Shown piece by piece: positions 8,280 to 17,715 of a stretch of DNA of 64,000 nucleotides; the stretch's first letter is position 1; each line of letters begins with the position of its first letter. The notes under the pieces are model-generated. The model had not been told where the DNA came from. It saw only the letters and a list, made by a program, of their open reading frames with translations, and made no database searches. The stretch is taken from positions 1,860,001 to 1,924,000 of the forward strand of contig NZ_JAHSTY010000002.1 in the NCBI RefSeq assembly GCF_019145355.1. The letters are read 5' to 3'. The position numbers and the translations under genes are program-made. The stretch comes from Pseudomonas azadiae. GTDB lineage: Bacteria; Pseudomonadota; Gammaproteobacteria; Pseudomonadales; Pseudomonadaceae.

Positions 8280-10889
8280 GTGCTTGAAGCCTACCGCAAA
8301 CATATCGAAGAGCGTGCAGCCCTGGGTATCGTTCCCCAGCCGCTTAACGCCGAACAAACCGCAGGCCTGGTCGAGCTGCTGAAAAATCCCCCGGCTGGCG
8401 AAGAAGAATTCCTCGTTGACCTGATCACCAACCGCATTCCTCCAGGCGTTGACGAAGCTGCCTACGTCAAGGCCGGTTTCCTGTCCGCCCTGGCCAAGGG
8501 TGAAGCCACTTCCCCCCTGATCGACAAGAAACGCGCCGTTGAACTGCTGGGCACCATGCAAGGCGGCTACAACATCGTGACCCTGGTCGAGCTGCTGGAC
8601 GACGCCGAACTGGCTCCTGTCGCCGCCACCCAGCTCAAGCACACCCTGCTGATGTTCGATGCGTTCCACGACGTGGCTGAAAAAGCCCGCAACGGCAATG
8701 CGCACGCCAAGGCCGTGATCCAGTCCTGGGCTGACGGCGAGTGGTTCAGCAACCGCCCTACCCTGGCCGACAAAATCAGCCTGCGCGTATTCAAGGTCAC
8801 CGGCGAAACCAACACCGACGACCTGTCCCCCGCGCCTGATGCCTGGTCCCGTCCCGACATCCCTCTGCACGCCCTGGCCATGCTGAAAATGGCCCGTGAA
8901 GGCATCGTGCCGGACGAGCAAGGCAAGACCGGCCCGATGAAGCAGATCGAAGAGATGCGCGGCCAAGGCTTCCCGATTGCCTACGTCGGCGACGTGGTCG
9001 GTACCGGTTCCTCGCGTAAATCCGCGACCAACTCGGTGCTGTGGTTCTTCGGCGATGACGTGCCCTTTGTTCCGAACAAGCGCGCCGGCGGCTTCTGCTT
9101 CGGCAGCAAGATCGCTCCCATCTTCTACAACACCATGGAAGATGCCGGCGCACTGCCAATCGAATTCGACGTGTCCAACATGAACATGGGCGACGTGATC
9201 GACCTGTACCCGCATGCTGGCAAGGTCTGCAAACACGGTACCGACGAAGTCATCACCACCTTCGAAATGAAGACCCCGGTGTTGTTGGACGAAGTTCGCG
9301 CCGGCGGCCGTATCCCGCTGATCATCGGCCGCGGCCTGACCGACAAGGCACGCGCTGAACTGGGCCTGGGCCCTACCGACCTGTTCAAGTTGCCTGAAGC
9401 GCCTGTCGACACCGGCAAAGGCTTCACCCTGGCACAGAAAATGGTCGGCAAGGCGTGCGGCCTGCCGGAAGGCAAAGGCGTTCGTCCTGGCACCTACTGC
9501 GAACCGAAGATGACCACCGTCGGCTCCCAGGACACCACCGGTCCCATGACCCGTGATGAACTGAAAGACCTGGCGTGCCTGGGCTTCTCGACCGACCTGG
9601 TCATGCAGTCGTTCTGCCACACCGCGGCGTATCCAAAGCCGATCGACGTGACCACCCACCACACCCTGCCTGACTTCATCATGACCCGTGGCGGTGTATC
9701 GCTGCGTCCAGGCGACGGTATCATCCACAGCTGGCTGAACCGCATGCTGCTGCCGGACACCGTGGGCACCGGTGGTGACTCCCACACCCGTTTCCCGATG
9801 GGCATTTCGTTCCCGGCAGGCTCCGGCCTGGTCGCGTTCGCCGCCGCCACTGGCGTGATGCCACTGGACATGCCGGAATCGATCCTGGTGCGCTTCAAAG
9901 GCAAAATGAAGCCTGGCATCACCCTGCGTGACCTGGTTCATGCCATTCCTTACTACGCGATCCAGTCGGGCCTGCTGACGGTCGAGAAGAAAGGCAAGAA
10001 GAACGCCTTCTCCGGCCGCATCCTGGAAATCGAAGGCCTGAACGACCTGACGCTGGAGCAGGCTTTCGAGCTGTCCGACGCCTCGGCCGAACGCTCGGCT
10101 GCCGGTTGCACCATCAAGCTGTCCAAAGAGTCCGTCACCGAGTACCTGAACTCCAACATCACCCTGCTGCGCTGGATGATCGGCGAAGGCTATGGTGATC
10201 CACGTACTCTGGAACGTCGTGCTCAAGCGATGGAAGCCTGGGTTGCCAACCCGGAGCTGATGGAAGCTGATGCCGACGCCGAATACGCCGAAATCATCGA
10301 GATCGACCTGTCGGAAATCAACGAGCCGATCCTGTGCGCGCCGAACGACCCGGACGATGCCCGTCTGTTGTCCAGCGTTGCCGGCGAGAAGATCGACGAA
10401 GTGTTCATCGGTTCGTGCATGACCAACATCGGTCACTTCCGCGCTGCCGGCAAGCTGTTGGAGCAGGTCAAGGGCCAGTTGCCAACTCGCCTGTGGCTGT
10501 CGCCGCCGACCAAGATGGACGCTCACCAGTTGACCGAAGAAGGCTACTACGGCATCTACGGCAAGGCCGGCGCGCGCATGGAAATGCCGGGCTGCTCGCT
10601 GTGCATGGGTAACCAGGCACGTGTCGAGCCGAACTCGACCGTGGTATCCACGTCGACCCGTAACTTCCCGAACCGCCTGGGTGACGGCGCTAACGTCTAC
10701 CTGGCGTCGGCCGAGCTGGCGGCAGTGGCTTCCACCCTGGGTCGCCTGCCGACCGTCGAGGAGTACATGGGCTACGCGGCGAAACTGGACACCATGGCCA
10801 GTGACGTCTACCGCTACCTGAACTTCGACCAGATCGCCGAGTTCCGCAAGATCGCAGCAAGCGCCAACATCCCGGTGATTCAAGCCTAA
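8280..10889 (+). CDS. acnB: Aconitate hydratase B
   Basis: 869 residues from GTG 8280 ([16 protein letters not shown]), the family's usual start, with GAGG nine bases upstream; the frame is open further upstream (8253), but that extension is atypical. AcnB interconverts citrate and isocitrate in the TCA cycle (and can act on 2-methyl-cis-aconitate). The N-terminal HEAT-like domain includes [17 protein letters not shown]; the swivel domain has [12 protein letters not shown]; the 4Fe-4S cysteines lie in [10 protein letters not shown] and [11 protein letters not shown]. Full length, intact. It has an unusually structured leader and ends in a strong intrinsic terminator. Confidence 0.97.
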   Translation: MLEAYRKHIEERAALGIVPQPLNAEQTAGLVELLKNPPAGEEEFLVDLITNRIPPGVDEAAYVKAGFLSALAKGEATSPLIDKKRAVELLGTMQGGYNIVTLVELLDDAELAPVAATQLKHTLLMFDAFHDVAEKARNGNAHAKAVIQSWADGEWFSNRPTLADKISLRVFKVTGETNTDDLSPAPDAWSRPDIPLHALAMLKMAREGIVPDEQGKTGPMKQIEEMRGQGFPIAYVGDVVGTGSSRKSATNSVLWFFGDDVPFVPNKRAGGFCFGSKIAPIFYNTMEDAGALPIEFDVSNMNMGDVIDLYPHAGKVCKHGTDEVITTFEMKTPVLLDEVRAGGRIPLIIGRGLTDKARAELGLGPTDLFKLPEAPVDTGKGFTLAQKMVGKACGLPEGKGVRPGTYCEPKMTTVGSQDTTGPMTRDELKDLACLGFSTDLVMQSFCHTAAYPKPIDVTTHHTLPDFIMTRGGVSLRPGDGIIHSWLNRMLLPDTVGTGGDSHTRFPMGISFPAGSGLVAFAAATGVMPLDMPESILVRFKGKMKPGITLRDLVHAIPYYAIQSGLLTVEKKGKKNAFSGRILEIEGLNDLTLEQAFELSDASAERSAAGCTIKLSKESVTEYLNSNITLLRWMIGEGYGDPRTLERRAQAMEAWVANPELMEADADAEYAEIIEIDLSEINEPILCAPNDPDDARLLSSVAGEKIDEVFIGSCMTNIGHFRAAGKLLEQVKGQLPTRLWLSPPTKMDAHQLTEEGYYGIYGKAGARMEMPGCSLCMGNQARVEPNSTVVSTSTRNFPNRLGDGANVYLASAELAAVASTLGRLPTVEEYMGYAAKLDTMASDVYRYLNFDQIAEFRKIAASANIPVIQA

Positions 10890-10906
10890 GGTGTTGATGT
10901 GAAGGG

Positions 10907-10941
10907 ACGCCGCGTATCGCAAGGTACGCGGCGTTTTTTTT
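10907..10941 (+). terminator. Rho-independent terminator of acnB
   Basis: A perfect 10-bp stem ACGCCGCGTA/TACGCGGCGT with an 8-nt loop is followed by eight T, 17 bp after the acnB stop. Confidence 0.93.
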
Positions 10942-10980
10942 ATGCCTGGAATACAGTGTTAATAGCAACCCTAAACAAAT

Positions 10981-11082
10981 GTGGGAGCTGGCTTGCCTGC
11001 GATAGCGGTGTCTCAGTCAGCCCATCTGACACTGATACACCGCTATCGCAGCGATGCGGCGACCCGACAAGCCAGCTCCCAC
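10981..11082. repeat. REP/BIME palindrome with insertion in one arm
   Basis: Same family as 7307-7393, but the right arm is interrupted (GCGATGCGGCGACCCGA inserted between the GATAGC-complement part and AAGCCAGCTCCCAC). It lies between acnB and the convergent transporter gene. Confidence 0.85.
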
Positions 11083-11120
11083 AGTTTCAGCCCTGTTCAG
11101 TCATATAGACCGCGTGAGGC

Positions 11121-12398
11121 TTAAGCAATAAACGAATACACCAACGCCGTAATCGCCACCAACCCCACCGCCGTGACAAACACATTCGACGCCTGCCCGC
11201 GGTATTTGGCCATGGCCGGCACCTTGCGGATCGCGTACATCGGCATCAGGAACAGGATCGACGCGATGATCGGCCCGCCCAGTGTCTCGATCATGCCCAG
11301 GATGCTCGGGTTGAGCGTGGCAACGATCCAGCACACCACCAGCATGAAGGCGGCCGTCATGCGGTCCAGGTTCTTGGCGCCCGGACGGCGGCCGGTCTTC
11401 AGCACCAGACCCTTGAGGCCTTCGCTGGCGCCGATATAGTGCCCCAGGAACGACTTGGCGATCGCCACGAACGCGATCAACGGCGCGGCAAACGCGATGG
11501 TGGGGTTATTGAAGTGATTGGCCAGGTAGGACAGGATCGACAGGTTCTGCGCTTTCGCTTCAGCCAACTGCGCCGGCGACAGGGTCAACACGCAGCTGAA
11601 TACGAAGAACAGCACCATCGCCACCATCAACAAGTGCGCGCGGGCCAGGATCTGCGAGCTGCGCTGATCGGCGTGAGCACCGTACTGGCGCTTCTGGTCG
11701 ACCGCAAAGGCCGAGATGATTGGCGAATGGTTGAACGAAAACACCATCACCGGAATCGCCAGCCACAGGGTATTGAGCAATGCTGACGGCGACGGGACCA
11801 CGCTGGCGGTGCTGAGGATGCCGCCACTCCAGTGCGGCACCAGGTACACCGCCAGGAACAGCAAGGCGACGATAAACGGATACACCATCAGGCTCATGGC
11901 CTTGACGATCACCTGTTCACCGCAACGCACGACGGCCAGCAGGCCGAGGATCAGCACGAACGACAGGATCGCCCGTGGCGGCGGCTGGATGTGCAGTTGG
12001 TGCTCCATGAAGCTGCCAACGGTATTGGTCAACGCCACGCTGTAGATCAGCAGGATCGGGAAGATCGCAAAGAAGTACAGCAGCGTGATCAGCGCGCCGG
12101 CCTTGATGCCAAAGTGTTCTTCAACCACGTCGGTGATGTCGGAGCCCCCGCGCCCGGACAGGACGAAACGGGTCAGGCCACGGTGGGCGAAGAACGTCAT
12201 CGGGAAGGCCAGCAGCGCCAGGATCACCAGCGGCCAGAAGCCGCCCAGGCCCGCGTTGATCGGCAAGAACAGCGTGCCGGCGCCAATGGCGGTGCCGAAC
12301 AGGCCAAGCATCCAGGTGGTGTCCTGGCGGCTCCAGGTTGTGAGGGTTGCAGGTGTCGTCTCATAGCGTTCGTCGACGCTATTGGCCTGATCATTCAT
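11121..12398 (-). CDS. HAAAP family amino-acid permease (serine/threonine SdaC-like)
   Basis: 425 residues from ATG 12398 (MNDQANSVDERYETT), which has GGAG ten bases upstream; two in-frame starts up to 12422 are less likely. About 11 membrane segments. The first segment, WMLGLFGTAIGAGTLFLP, is the hallmark of the hydroxy/aromatic amino-acid permease family; PVMVFSFNHSPIISAF and the SdaC-like extended loop favour the serine/threonine branch over the tryptophan/tyrosine branch. It should import an amino acid with protons or sodium. Substrate identity is inferred. Confidence 0.82.
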   Translation of the reverse strand: MNDQANSVDERYETTPATLTTWSRQDTTWMLGLFGTAIGAGTLFLPINAGLGGFWPLVILALLAFPMTFFAHRGLTRFVLSGRGGSDITDVVEEHFGIKAGALITLLYFFAIFPILLIYSVALTNTVGSFMEHQLHIQPPPRAILSFVLILGLLAVVRCGEQVIVKAMSLMVYPFIVALLFLAVYLVPHWSGGILSTASVVPSPSALLNTLWLAIPVMVFSFNHSPIISAFAVDQKRQYGAHADQRSSQILARAHLLMVAMVLFFVFSCVLTLSPAQLAEAKAQNLSILSYLANHFNNPTIAFAAPLIAFVAIAKSFLGHYIGASEGLKGLVLKTGRRPGAKNLDRMTAAFMLVVCWIVATLNPSILGMIETLGGPIIASILFLMPMYAIRKVPAMAKYRGQASNVFVTAVGLVAITALVYSFIA

Positions 12399-12619
12399 CC
12401 GGTCGGATCTCCGCATTGACACGGCCGGGACGAGTCAGAAAACCTGACAGGCAGCGCCCCGATCATAGAAGGGGCCGGATTGTCCGGGATTCTTTTGAAT
12501 AAGCAAAGACTTAGCTGAGGAACGGTGGGCCGGTGCAGCGGCCAGAATCGGGCGCAACGCGCCGCTGTCCGGGGCATTGCCGGTTGACAGCGCCTCGCCG
12601 ACGCCAGCATGATCGGGCC

Positions 12620-12706
12620 ATGAATGTTATCGCGCTGAACCTCACCCGCACCCCCACCACGACCGCTTCCGGCGGGCCGTGCGGTGGCTGTGAGTGCCTG
12701 AGCTAG
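12620..12706 (+). CDS. Putative small ORF/leader peptide with Cys-rich tail (28 aa)
   Basis: Twenty-eight codons beginning MNVIALNLTRTPTT and ending PCGGCECLS. Three Cys in six residues near the C-terminus followed by an intrinsic terminator 20 bp later and then the isochorismatase-like gene gives the geometry of a leader peptide/attenuator or a free-standing mini-gene. The ribosome-binding site is weak (GATCGGGCC), and ATG overlaps the stop of a 4-codon ORF (ATG 12609). Coding status is unproven. Alternatives: part of an untranslated sRNA, a metal-binding micropeptide, or chance. Confidence 0.4.
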   Translation: MNVIALNLTRTPTTTASGGPCGGCECLS

Positions 12707-12726
12707 ACACTTCACGGATCCAACCC

Positions 12727-12758
12727 AAGGCCCCGCCAGCAATGGACGGGGCCTTTTT
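12727..12758 (+). terminator. Intrinsic terminator upstream of the isochorismatase-like gene
   Basis: AAGGCCCCG pairs with CGGGGCCTT around a 10-12 nt loop and is followed by a T5 run. It ends 37 bp before the downstream start codon, so it must either end a short upstream transcript or act as an attenuator. Confidence 0.85.
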
Positions 12759-12795
12759 AGTGCTCCGCCATTCGGCAATCACAAGGAGCAGCACC

Positions 12796-13320
12796 ATGGC
12801 TGACGCCCTGCTGATCATCGATATGCAGACCGGTTTATACGACGGCCCGGAAAAACCCTTCGAACGCGAACGCGTGCTGCACACCATCAACCAGCTGATC
12901 CAGCGCGCACGCCGCGCAGGCAAGCCGATCTACGTGGCCTGTCACACAGGCCCGGCTGGTTCACCGATTGAAGCCGGCAGCCCCCTCTGGCAACTGTGGC
13001 ACGCACTGGACGTGGACGCGTCCCGTGATCACCTGTTCAACAAGACCCGCCCCAGCTGCTTCCTCGGCACGGATCTGGAGCAGCACCTGAAAGCGGCGCA
13101 GGTCGATGAACTGGTGGTCGTGGGTATGAAAACCCAGTTCTGCATCGACACCACCTGCCGTGTGGCGGTGGAGCTGGGCTTTTCTGTGGTATTGCCGCAG
13201 GACGCTCATACCTGCATGGACACGCCGGCACTCAAGGCCGAGGCGATTATTGAGCATCACAATGCAACGTTGTCCGGCGCGTTTGTGCAGCAGGTCAAGG
13301 CAATGGACGTTTGGAAGTGA
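12796..13320 (+). CDS. Isochorismatase-like cysteine hydrolase
   Basis: 174 residues from ATG 12796 (MADALLIIDMQ), preceded by AAGGAGCAGCACC. The isochorismatase/nicotinamidase fold is shown by the catalytic triad candidates: Asp in LLIIDMQ, Lys in FNKTRPSCF, and nucleophilic Cys in VVGMKTQFCIDTTCR with the preceding non-proline cis-peptide region. This group hydrolyses amides such as nicotinamide, N-carbamoyl compounds or isochorismate ethers; the exact substrate is not deducible. Expression may depend on readthrough of the terminator at 12727-12758. Confidence 0.88.
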   Translation: MADALLIIDMQTGLYDGPEKPFERERVLHTINQLIQRARRAGKPIYVACHTGPAGSPIEAGSPLWQLWHALDVDASRDHLFNKTRPSCFLGTDLEQHLKAAQVDELVVVGMKTQFCIDTTCRVAVELGFSVVLPQDAHTCMDTPALKAEAIIEHHNATLSGAFVQQVKAMDVWK

Positions 13321-13330
13321 GTACTTCGCG

Positions 13331-13663
13331 CTAAAACGCCGAAGTCTCCAGGTTCGCGTTGCGCAGTTCGCCCTTTATAGCGACCTGCGCAACCTCCAGT
13401 TTTTCGACCAGTTCGGCCGTCTCGTGGGCGGTAAGCGCCATAATCGGCCGGTCCCAGTCGTGGTTCTTGATGACATTGATCCGAAAACCACCTGCCGTAT
13501 CAAACTCAGGATACCAGCCGACATCCAGCAAATAGCCACCAGCAAACTCCACCTGGAGCATGTCCTCCTTTAGCAGGTCTACTTGTTTGACCACCGCGAC
13601 ATCCTGCAAGAGCGATAGCTCGTCGTGGGTCACCGTACCACCGGTAAAGTTGAGCGGGATCAA
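13331..13663 (-). CDS. Putative immunity protein for the adjacent toxin-like ORF
   Basis: 110 residues from TTG 13663 (MIPLNFTGGTVTHDEL). The TTG is well supported: AGGAGG lies seven to eight bases upstream, and the codon overlaps the stop of the preceding ORF (TTGA), a coupling typical of toxin/immunity pairs. The protein is acidic and contains no recognised enzyme motif. The second half (DRPIMALTAHETAELVEKLE) looks like a compact helical region. Assignment as immunity protein rests on order, overlap and size. It is convergent with the isochorismatase-like gene. Confidence 0.5.
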   Translation of the reverse strand: MIPLNFTGGTVTHDELSLLQDVAVVKQVDLLKEDMLQVEFAGGYLLDVGWYPEFDTAGGFRINVIKNHDWDRPIMALTAHETAELVEKLEVAQVAIKGELRNANLETSAF

Positions 13664-14085
13664 TTTATTAACCTCCTGAATTCCTGTTCAGAAATGGGAT
13701 GACCGTGAATAGCGCCTGAGCTGAGTTCAACCCGGACCCAGCGACTGAGCCGGCCTTGGCTGGCGCCTATGCAATAGGGGAACTCCATCACCTTCCAGGG
13801 CCTGCCGTTAGCGGTTGGCGTACCATTTTTATAGGCCTCTCTTTCGATCTTTTCAATAGCGATCCCCGGCCGGTACTTGGCCGGACCGGCAAGCGTGCTG
13901 GCAATGACCGTTCGCCAAGGGATGAGCGTGGAAGGGCAGTGTTTGTATCCATAGGGCGTCCATTCAATATCGTCAGATGTGGCAGGAACAAGCATCCATG
14001 TCGTCTCTGCAGGTGGGAAAGTCGCTGAAGTCTGACGCAACCCATCGACCCTGGACGAACGGTCTGGAAATTCAGAATGGCCTTA
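13660..14085 (-). pseudogene. Orphan polymorphic-toxin C-terminal domain, 5' end disrupted
   Basis: The open frame runs from just after a TAA (14083-14085) to 13660. The first usable start is TTG 14040 (126 residues), which has no ribosome-binding site. The last 70 residues (KIEREAYKNGTPTANGRPWK, then WVRVELSSGAIHGHPIS) look like the small toxin tips of polymorphic/CDI/Rhs toxins, and I would compare it first with the Ntox35 group. A good Shine-Dalgarno (AGGAGG 14122-14127) serves TTG 14114 in another frame (MPRWKNFFFRKAILNFQ), so a single-base shift between about 14082 and 14040 may have split a roughly 150-residue gene. No secretion or PAAR/Rhs region is attached. Directly followed by the immunity candidate. 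Confidence 0.5.
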
Positions 14086-14176
14086 CGGAAAAAGAAATTT
14101 TTCCATCTCGGCAAAACGCTCCCTCCTACAAATCCCGCATACTGCCTCCCTCAAACCCTTCAGGAAGCGCCTTCCG

Positions 14177-15130
14177 ATGACTGCAACTGTTCTGGTCCTG
14201 GTTGAAACCATCAACGAATACCTGCCCATCATCGAGAGCAACGACTTTCACGTGATCCTGGCGCCGACGCCCGCCGAACGCGCCAACGCCATCAAGGCCC
14301 ACGGTGGCCAGATCAAGGCGGTGCTGACCCGGGGCCCGCTGGGCTTGTATGCCGAGGAAATCGCCGCCCTGCCGCTGCTGGAAATCATCTGCGTGATCGG
14401 CGCCGGCTACGAACACGTGGACCTGCAGGCCGCCAGCAATCGCGGGATTGTCGTTACCAACGGCGCGGGTGTGAATGCGCCGTCGGTGGCCGACCATGCC
14501 ATGGCGTTGTTGCTGGCGCTGGTGCGCGGCATCCCGCAGACGGACGCCGCCGTGCGCCGCAGTGAATGGCCGAAGGTGATGCGCCCTTCCCTGGGCGGCA
14601 AGCAGCTGGGCATTCTCGGGCTCGGCGCCGTGGGCCTGGAGATCGCCAAGCGCGCATCGCTGGGGTTCGGCATGCAGGTGAGCTATCACAACCGCCAGCC
14701 GCGCGATGATGTCGACTACACCTACTGCGCCACCGCCGTGGAACTGGCGCGCACCTCGGATTTCCTGATCCTGGCCACGCCCGGCGGCGCCGGCACCCGG
14801 CACCTGATTGATCGCCACGCCCTGGATGCCCTGGGGCCCAATGGCTACCTGGTCAACATCGGCCGTGGCAGCGTGGTGGTCACCGCCGACCTGATCGCGG
14901 CCCTGGAGCAACGCCGCATCGGTGGCGCCGCGCTGGATGTGTTCGACGACGAACCCAAGGTGCCCGACGCACTCAAGACGCTCGCCAATACCGTGCTCAC
15001 CTCCCATGTTGCGGGCCTGTCGCCGGAAGCCGCCCATGACACCGTGCAGCGCGTGGCCGACAACCTGGTGGAATACTTCGCCGGACGGCCGGTGCTCACG
15101 CCGGTGGCATTGCCCCCGCCCAATAAATGA
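14177..15130 (+). CDS. D-2-hydroxyacid dehydrogenase (glyoxylate/hydroxypyruvate reductase-like)
   Basis: 317 residues from ATG 14177 (AGGAAG upstream). The NAD(P)-binding Rossmann motif is LGILGLGAVGLEIAKRA. The catalytic residues are the Arg in NIGRGSVVV, the Glu/Asp in DVFDDEPKVP and the His in LTSHVAGLSPEA. The length and the short C-terminus match GhrB/HPR-type reductases acting on glyoxylate, hydroxypyruvate or 2-ketogluconate. Monocistronic as far as visible; upstream lies the divergent toxin-like module. Confidence 0.88.
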   Translation: MTATVLVLVETINEYLPIIESNDFHVILAPTPAERANAIKAHGGQIKAVLTRGPLGLYAEEIAALPLLEIICVIGAGYEHVDLQAASNRGIVVTNGAGVNAPSVADHAMALLLALVRGIPQTDAAVRRSEWPKVMRPSLGGKQLGILGLGAVGLEIAKRASLGFGMQVSYHNRQPRDDVDYTYCATAVELARTSDFLILATPGGAGTRHLIDRHALDALGPNGYLVNIGRGSVVVTADLIAALEQRRIGGAALDVFDDEPKVPDALKTLANTVLTSHVAGLSPEAAHDTVQRVADNLVEYFAGRPVLTPVALPPPNK

Positions 15131-15175
15131 CCGATCAGGCACGCTGATCATCCTCCAACACGCTAACCTATTAAG

Positions 15176-15202
15176 CCGCCCCGACCTTGTCGCTGGGCGG
15201 TT
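15176..15202 (+). other. GC-rich hairpin after the hydroxyacid dehydrogenase gene
   Basis: CCGCCCC and GGGCGG pair across an 11-12 nt loop about 45 bp after the stop, without a clear T run. It may be a weak terminator. Confidence 0.3.
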
Positions 15203-15259
15203 GCGCGCATTAGATTAGGAAATAGTCCAAGGCCTTTAGAATAAGCAGAAGGGATAAGC

Positions 15260-16327
15260 ATGGCGCTGAACGACCAATCGACACAGATTCGCCCAGGCGA
15301 AGAACTTGATGCCAACCTGATCGATCCCTACCTCAAGGTCCATATCCCCGGCCTGAGCGGCACGCCCAGCATCAGCCAGTTCCCCGGTGGCGCGTCCAAC
15401 CTGACCTACCTGCTGGAATATCCGGGCCAGGAGTTCGTGCTGCGCCGCCCGCCCTTTGGACACAAGGCCAAATCCGCCCACGACATGGGCCGCGAATACC
15501 GCATTCTCAATCAGCTCAAAGACGGCTTCCCCTATTGCCCCAAGGCCTACGTGCATTGCACCGACGAGTCGGTGATCGGCGCCGAGTTCTACGTGATGGA
15601 ACGCGTCAACGGCATCATCCTGCGCGCAGATCTCCCGGCAGAGCTGAACCTGGACGCGAGCAAGACCGAGGCGTTGTGCAAAAACTTTATCGACAAGTTC
15701 GTCGAACTGCACCAGGTGGATTACGCCGCCTGCGGCCTGGCGGACCTGGGCAAGCCCGAAGGGTACGTGGCGCGTCAGATCCGTGGCTGGAGCGAGCGCT
15801 ACGAAAAAGCCCTGACCCCCGACGCTCCTCGCTGGGAAGCCGTGCGCGCCTGGCTCAACGACAAGATGCCGGCCGACCATCCAACCTCAAGCATCGTGCA
15901 CAACGACTACCGCTTCGATAACGTGATCCTCGACCCGCGCAACCCGATGCAGATCATCGGCGTGCTGGACTGGGAACTCACTACCCTTGGCGATCCGCTG
16001 ATGGACCTGGGCAACACCCTCGCCTACTGGATCGAAGCCGGTGACCCTGCGCCGGTGCAACTGATGCGCCGCCAGCCGAGCAACGCCCCCGGCATGCTGA
16101 CCCGCCGCGAATTCGTCGACTATTACGCCGAGCGCTCCGGCATCCGGGTCGACAATTTCGACTTCTACTACACCTACGGCCTGTTCCGCCTGGCCGGCAT
16201 CGTGCAGCAGATCTATTACCGCTTCTTTCATGGCCAGACCCAGGACAAACGCTTCGCGCAGTTCATTCACATGAACAAGCTGCTGGAGCAGATGAGCCTG
16301 ATCGTCATCGGCAAATCAGCGCTCTGA
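15260..16327 (+). CDS. Aminoglycoside-phosphotransferase-fold kinase (ACAD10/FadE36-like)
   Basis: 355 residues, ATG 15260 with AAGGGA upstream. The APH/choline-kinase fold is shown by the phosphate loop FPGGASNLTY, the ATP-lysine segment FVLRRPPFG, the catalytic loop IVHNDYRFDNVI (Asp base, Asn) and the metal-binding GVLDWELTTLGDP. Proteins of this subgroup are often fused to or neighbour acyl-CoA dehydrogenases; they are thought to phosphorylate hydroxyacyl-CoA-type intermediates of 4-hydroxy acid catabolism. The SDR gene 22 bp downstream fits such a catabolic unit. Substrate not shown by sequence. Confidence 0.85.
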   Translation: MALNDQSTQIRPGEELDANLIDPYLKVHIPGLSGTPSISQFPGGASNLTYLLEYPGQEFVLRRPPFGHKAKSAHDMGREYRILNQLKDGFPYCPKAYVHCTDESVIGAEFYVMERVNGIILRADLPAELNLDASKTEALCKNFIDKFVELHQVDYAACGLADLGKPEGYVARQIRGWSERYEKALTPDAPRWEAVRAWLNDKMPADHPTSSIVHNDYRFDNVILDPRNPMQIIGVLDWELTTLGDPLMDLGNTLAYWIEAGDPAPVQLMRRQPSNAPGMLTRREFVDYYAERSGIRVDNFDFYYTYGLFRLAGIVQQIYYRFFHGQTQDKRFAQFIHMNKLLEQMSLIVIGKSAL

Positions 16328-16349
16328 TCGCCCACAACAAGGAACTCCC

Positions 16350-17117
16350 ATGTCCAAGACCCACCTGTTCGACCTCGATGGCAAGATTGCATTCGTGTCC
16401 GGCGCCAGCCGGGGCATTGGTGAGGCCATCGCCAAGTTGCTGGCCCAGCAAGGCGCCCACGTGATCGTGTCCAGCCGCAAGCTGGAAGGCTGCCAGCATG
16501 TGGCCGATGCGATCATCGCCGACGGCGGCAAGGCCACGGCCGTGGCGTGTCATATCGGTGAAATGGAGCAGATCACCCAAGTCTTCGCCGGTATCCGCGA
16601 ACAATTCGGGCGCCTGGATATCCTGGTCAACAACGCCGCGACCAACCCCCAGTTCTGCAACGTACTGGACACCGACCTCGGCGCCTTCCAGAAAACCGTG
16701 GATGTGAACATCCGCGGCTATTTCTTCATGTCGGTGGAAGCCGGCAAGCTGATGCGCGAAAACGGCGGCGGCAGCATCATCAACGTGGCCTCGATCAACG
16801 GGATCTCGCCGGGTGTGTTCCAGGGCATCTACTCGGTCACCAAGGCCGCGGTGATCAACATGACCAAGGTCTTCGCCAAGGAATGCGCCGAGTTCGGCAT
16901 TCGCTGCAACGCGCTGTTGCCGGGCCTGACCGACACCAAGTTTGCCTCGGCGCTGGTGAAGAACGACGCGATCCTGAAGATGGCCCTGGCGCAGATCCCG
17001 CTCAAGCGCGTGGCTGACCCGAGCGAAATGGCCGGCGCCGTGCTGTTCCTGGCCAGCGATGCCTCGAGCTACACCACCGGTGTGTCGTTGAATGTGGACG
17101 GTGGCTTCCTGTCCTGA
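16350..17117 (+). CDS. Short-chain dehydrogenase/reductase
   Basis: 255 residues, ATG 16350 with AAGGAA upstream. Classical SDR: cofactor motif VSGASRGIGEAIA near residue 15, NNAAT motif, catalytic Ser in NVASINGIS, and YSVTK with Tyr and Lys; C-terminal GVSLNVDGGFLS. All four catalytic positions are present. Probably NAD(P)-dependent oxidation or reduction of a hydroxyacyl intermediate, co-transcribed with the upstream kinase. Its stop abuts the stop of the convergent AhpD-like gene. Confidence 0.9.
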   Translation: MSKTHLFDLDGKIAFVSGASRGIGEAIAKLLAQQGAHVIVSSRKLEGCQHVADAIIADGGKATAVACHIGEMEQITQVFAGIREQFGRLDILVNNAATNPQFCNVLDTDLGAFQKTVDVNIRGYFFMSVEAGKLMRENGGGSIINVASINGISPGVFQGIYSVTKAAVINMTKVFAKECAEFGIRCNALLPGLTDTKFASALVKNDAILKMALAQIPLKRVADPSEMAGAVLFLASDASSYTTGVSLNVDGGFLS

Positions 17118-17561
17118 TCACAGGTTGGGCGGCTGCTGCCGAAAACTCACTGCCAGGCGGTTCCAGCCACTGATGCTGGACACCGCCATGGTCAGGTCCA
17201 CCAGTTCCTGCTCGCTGAATTCCACGCGCACCGCCGCGTACAACTCGTCCGACACCGTCGAGGTCGGCAGCGTCGCTACCGACTCGCTCCAGGCCAATGC
17301 CGCCTTTTCCCGCGCGGTGAAGAACGGCGAGTCACGCCAAACGCACAACGCGAACAAGCGCCGCTCGGTTTCGCCGCGCTGACGCGCCGCCATCGAATGC
17401 ATGTCAGTGCAGAAACCGCAGTGGTTGAGCTGCGAGACACGAATCTTGATCAGCGCCAGCAGGGGCTTTTCGATGGACAAGCCAAAGGTGGTCGCCTCCA
17501 GCATCAGCATGCCCTTGAGCGCTTGCGGCGAGGCGGAGTAATAATCCAGGCGCGATTCCAT
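17118..17561 (-). CDS. Carboxymuconolactone decarboxylase/AhpD family protein
   Basis: 147 residues. The AhpD-type redox motif is present as NHCGFCTDMHSMAAR (Cys-x2-Cys with downstream His), so an alkyl-hydroperoxidase-like or thiol reductase activity is expected rather than decarboxylation. It is divergent from a MocR-type regulator (start 17716) with about 154 bp between them, the usual layout for MocR regulator and target. Physiological substrate unknown. Confidence 0.88.
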   Translation of the reverse strand: MESRLDYYSASPQALKGMLMLEATTFGLSIEKPLLALIKIRVSQLNHCGFCTDMHSMAARQRGETERRLFALCVWRDSPFFTAREKAALAWSESVATLPTSTVSDELYAAVRVEFSEQELVDLTMAVSSISGWNRLAVSFRQQPPNL

Positions 17562-17715
17562 GGGACGGTTCTCTGACGGCGGGTGCGATGACAGTCCAGC
17601 CTAGCGTTCATCAGGCATACGCCCTATAGCCAATCGGCCGGTTTGTGCGAAGACCATTTTGCGCCTGCCCCGCGCGCGCGTAGTCTTGGCGCAGACTCAA
17701 TGCGCGGGATACGAC

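Noticed and set aside
8232-10922. 896-codon open frame antisense to acnB
   Set aside because: Mirrors the strong third-position GC bias of acnB; low-complexity His/Gln/Val-rich translation with no domain, whereas the plus strand encodes a full aconitase.
12391-12422. Longer starts for the HAAAP permease (GTG 12422, ATG 12416)
   Set aside because: Only ATG 12398 has a Shine-Dalgarno sequence in range, and family members do not have the extra residues.
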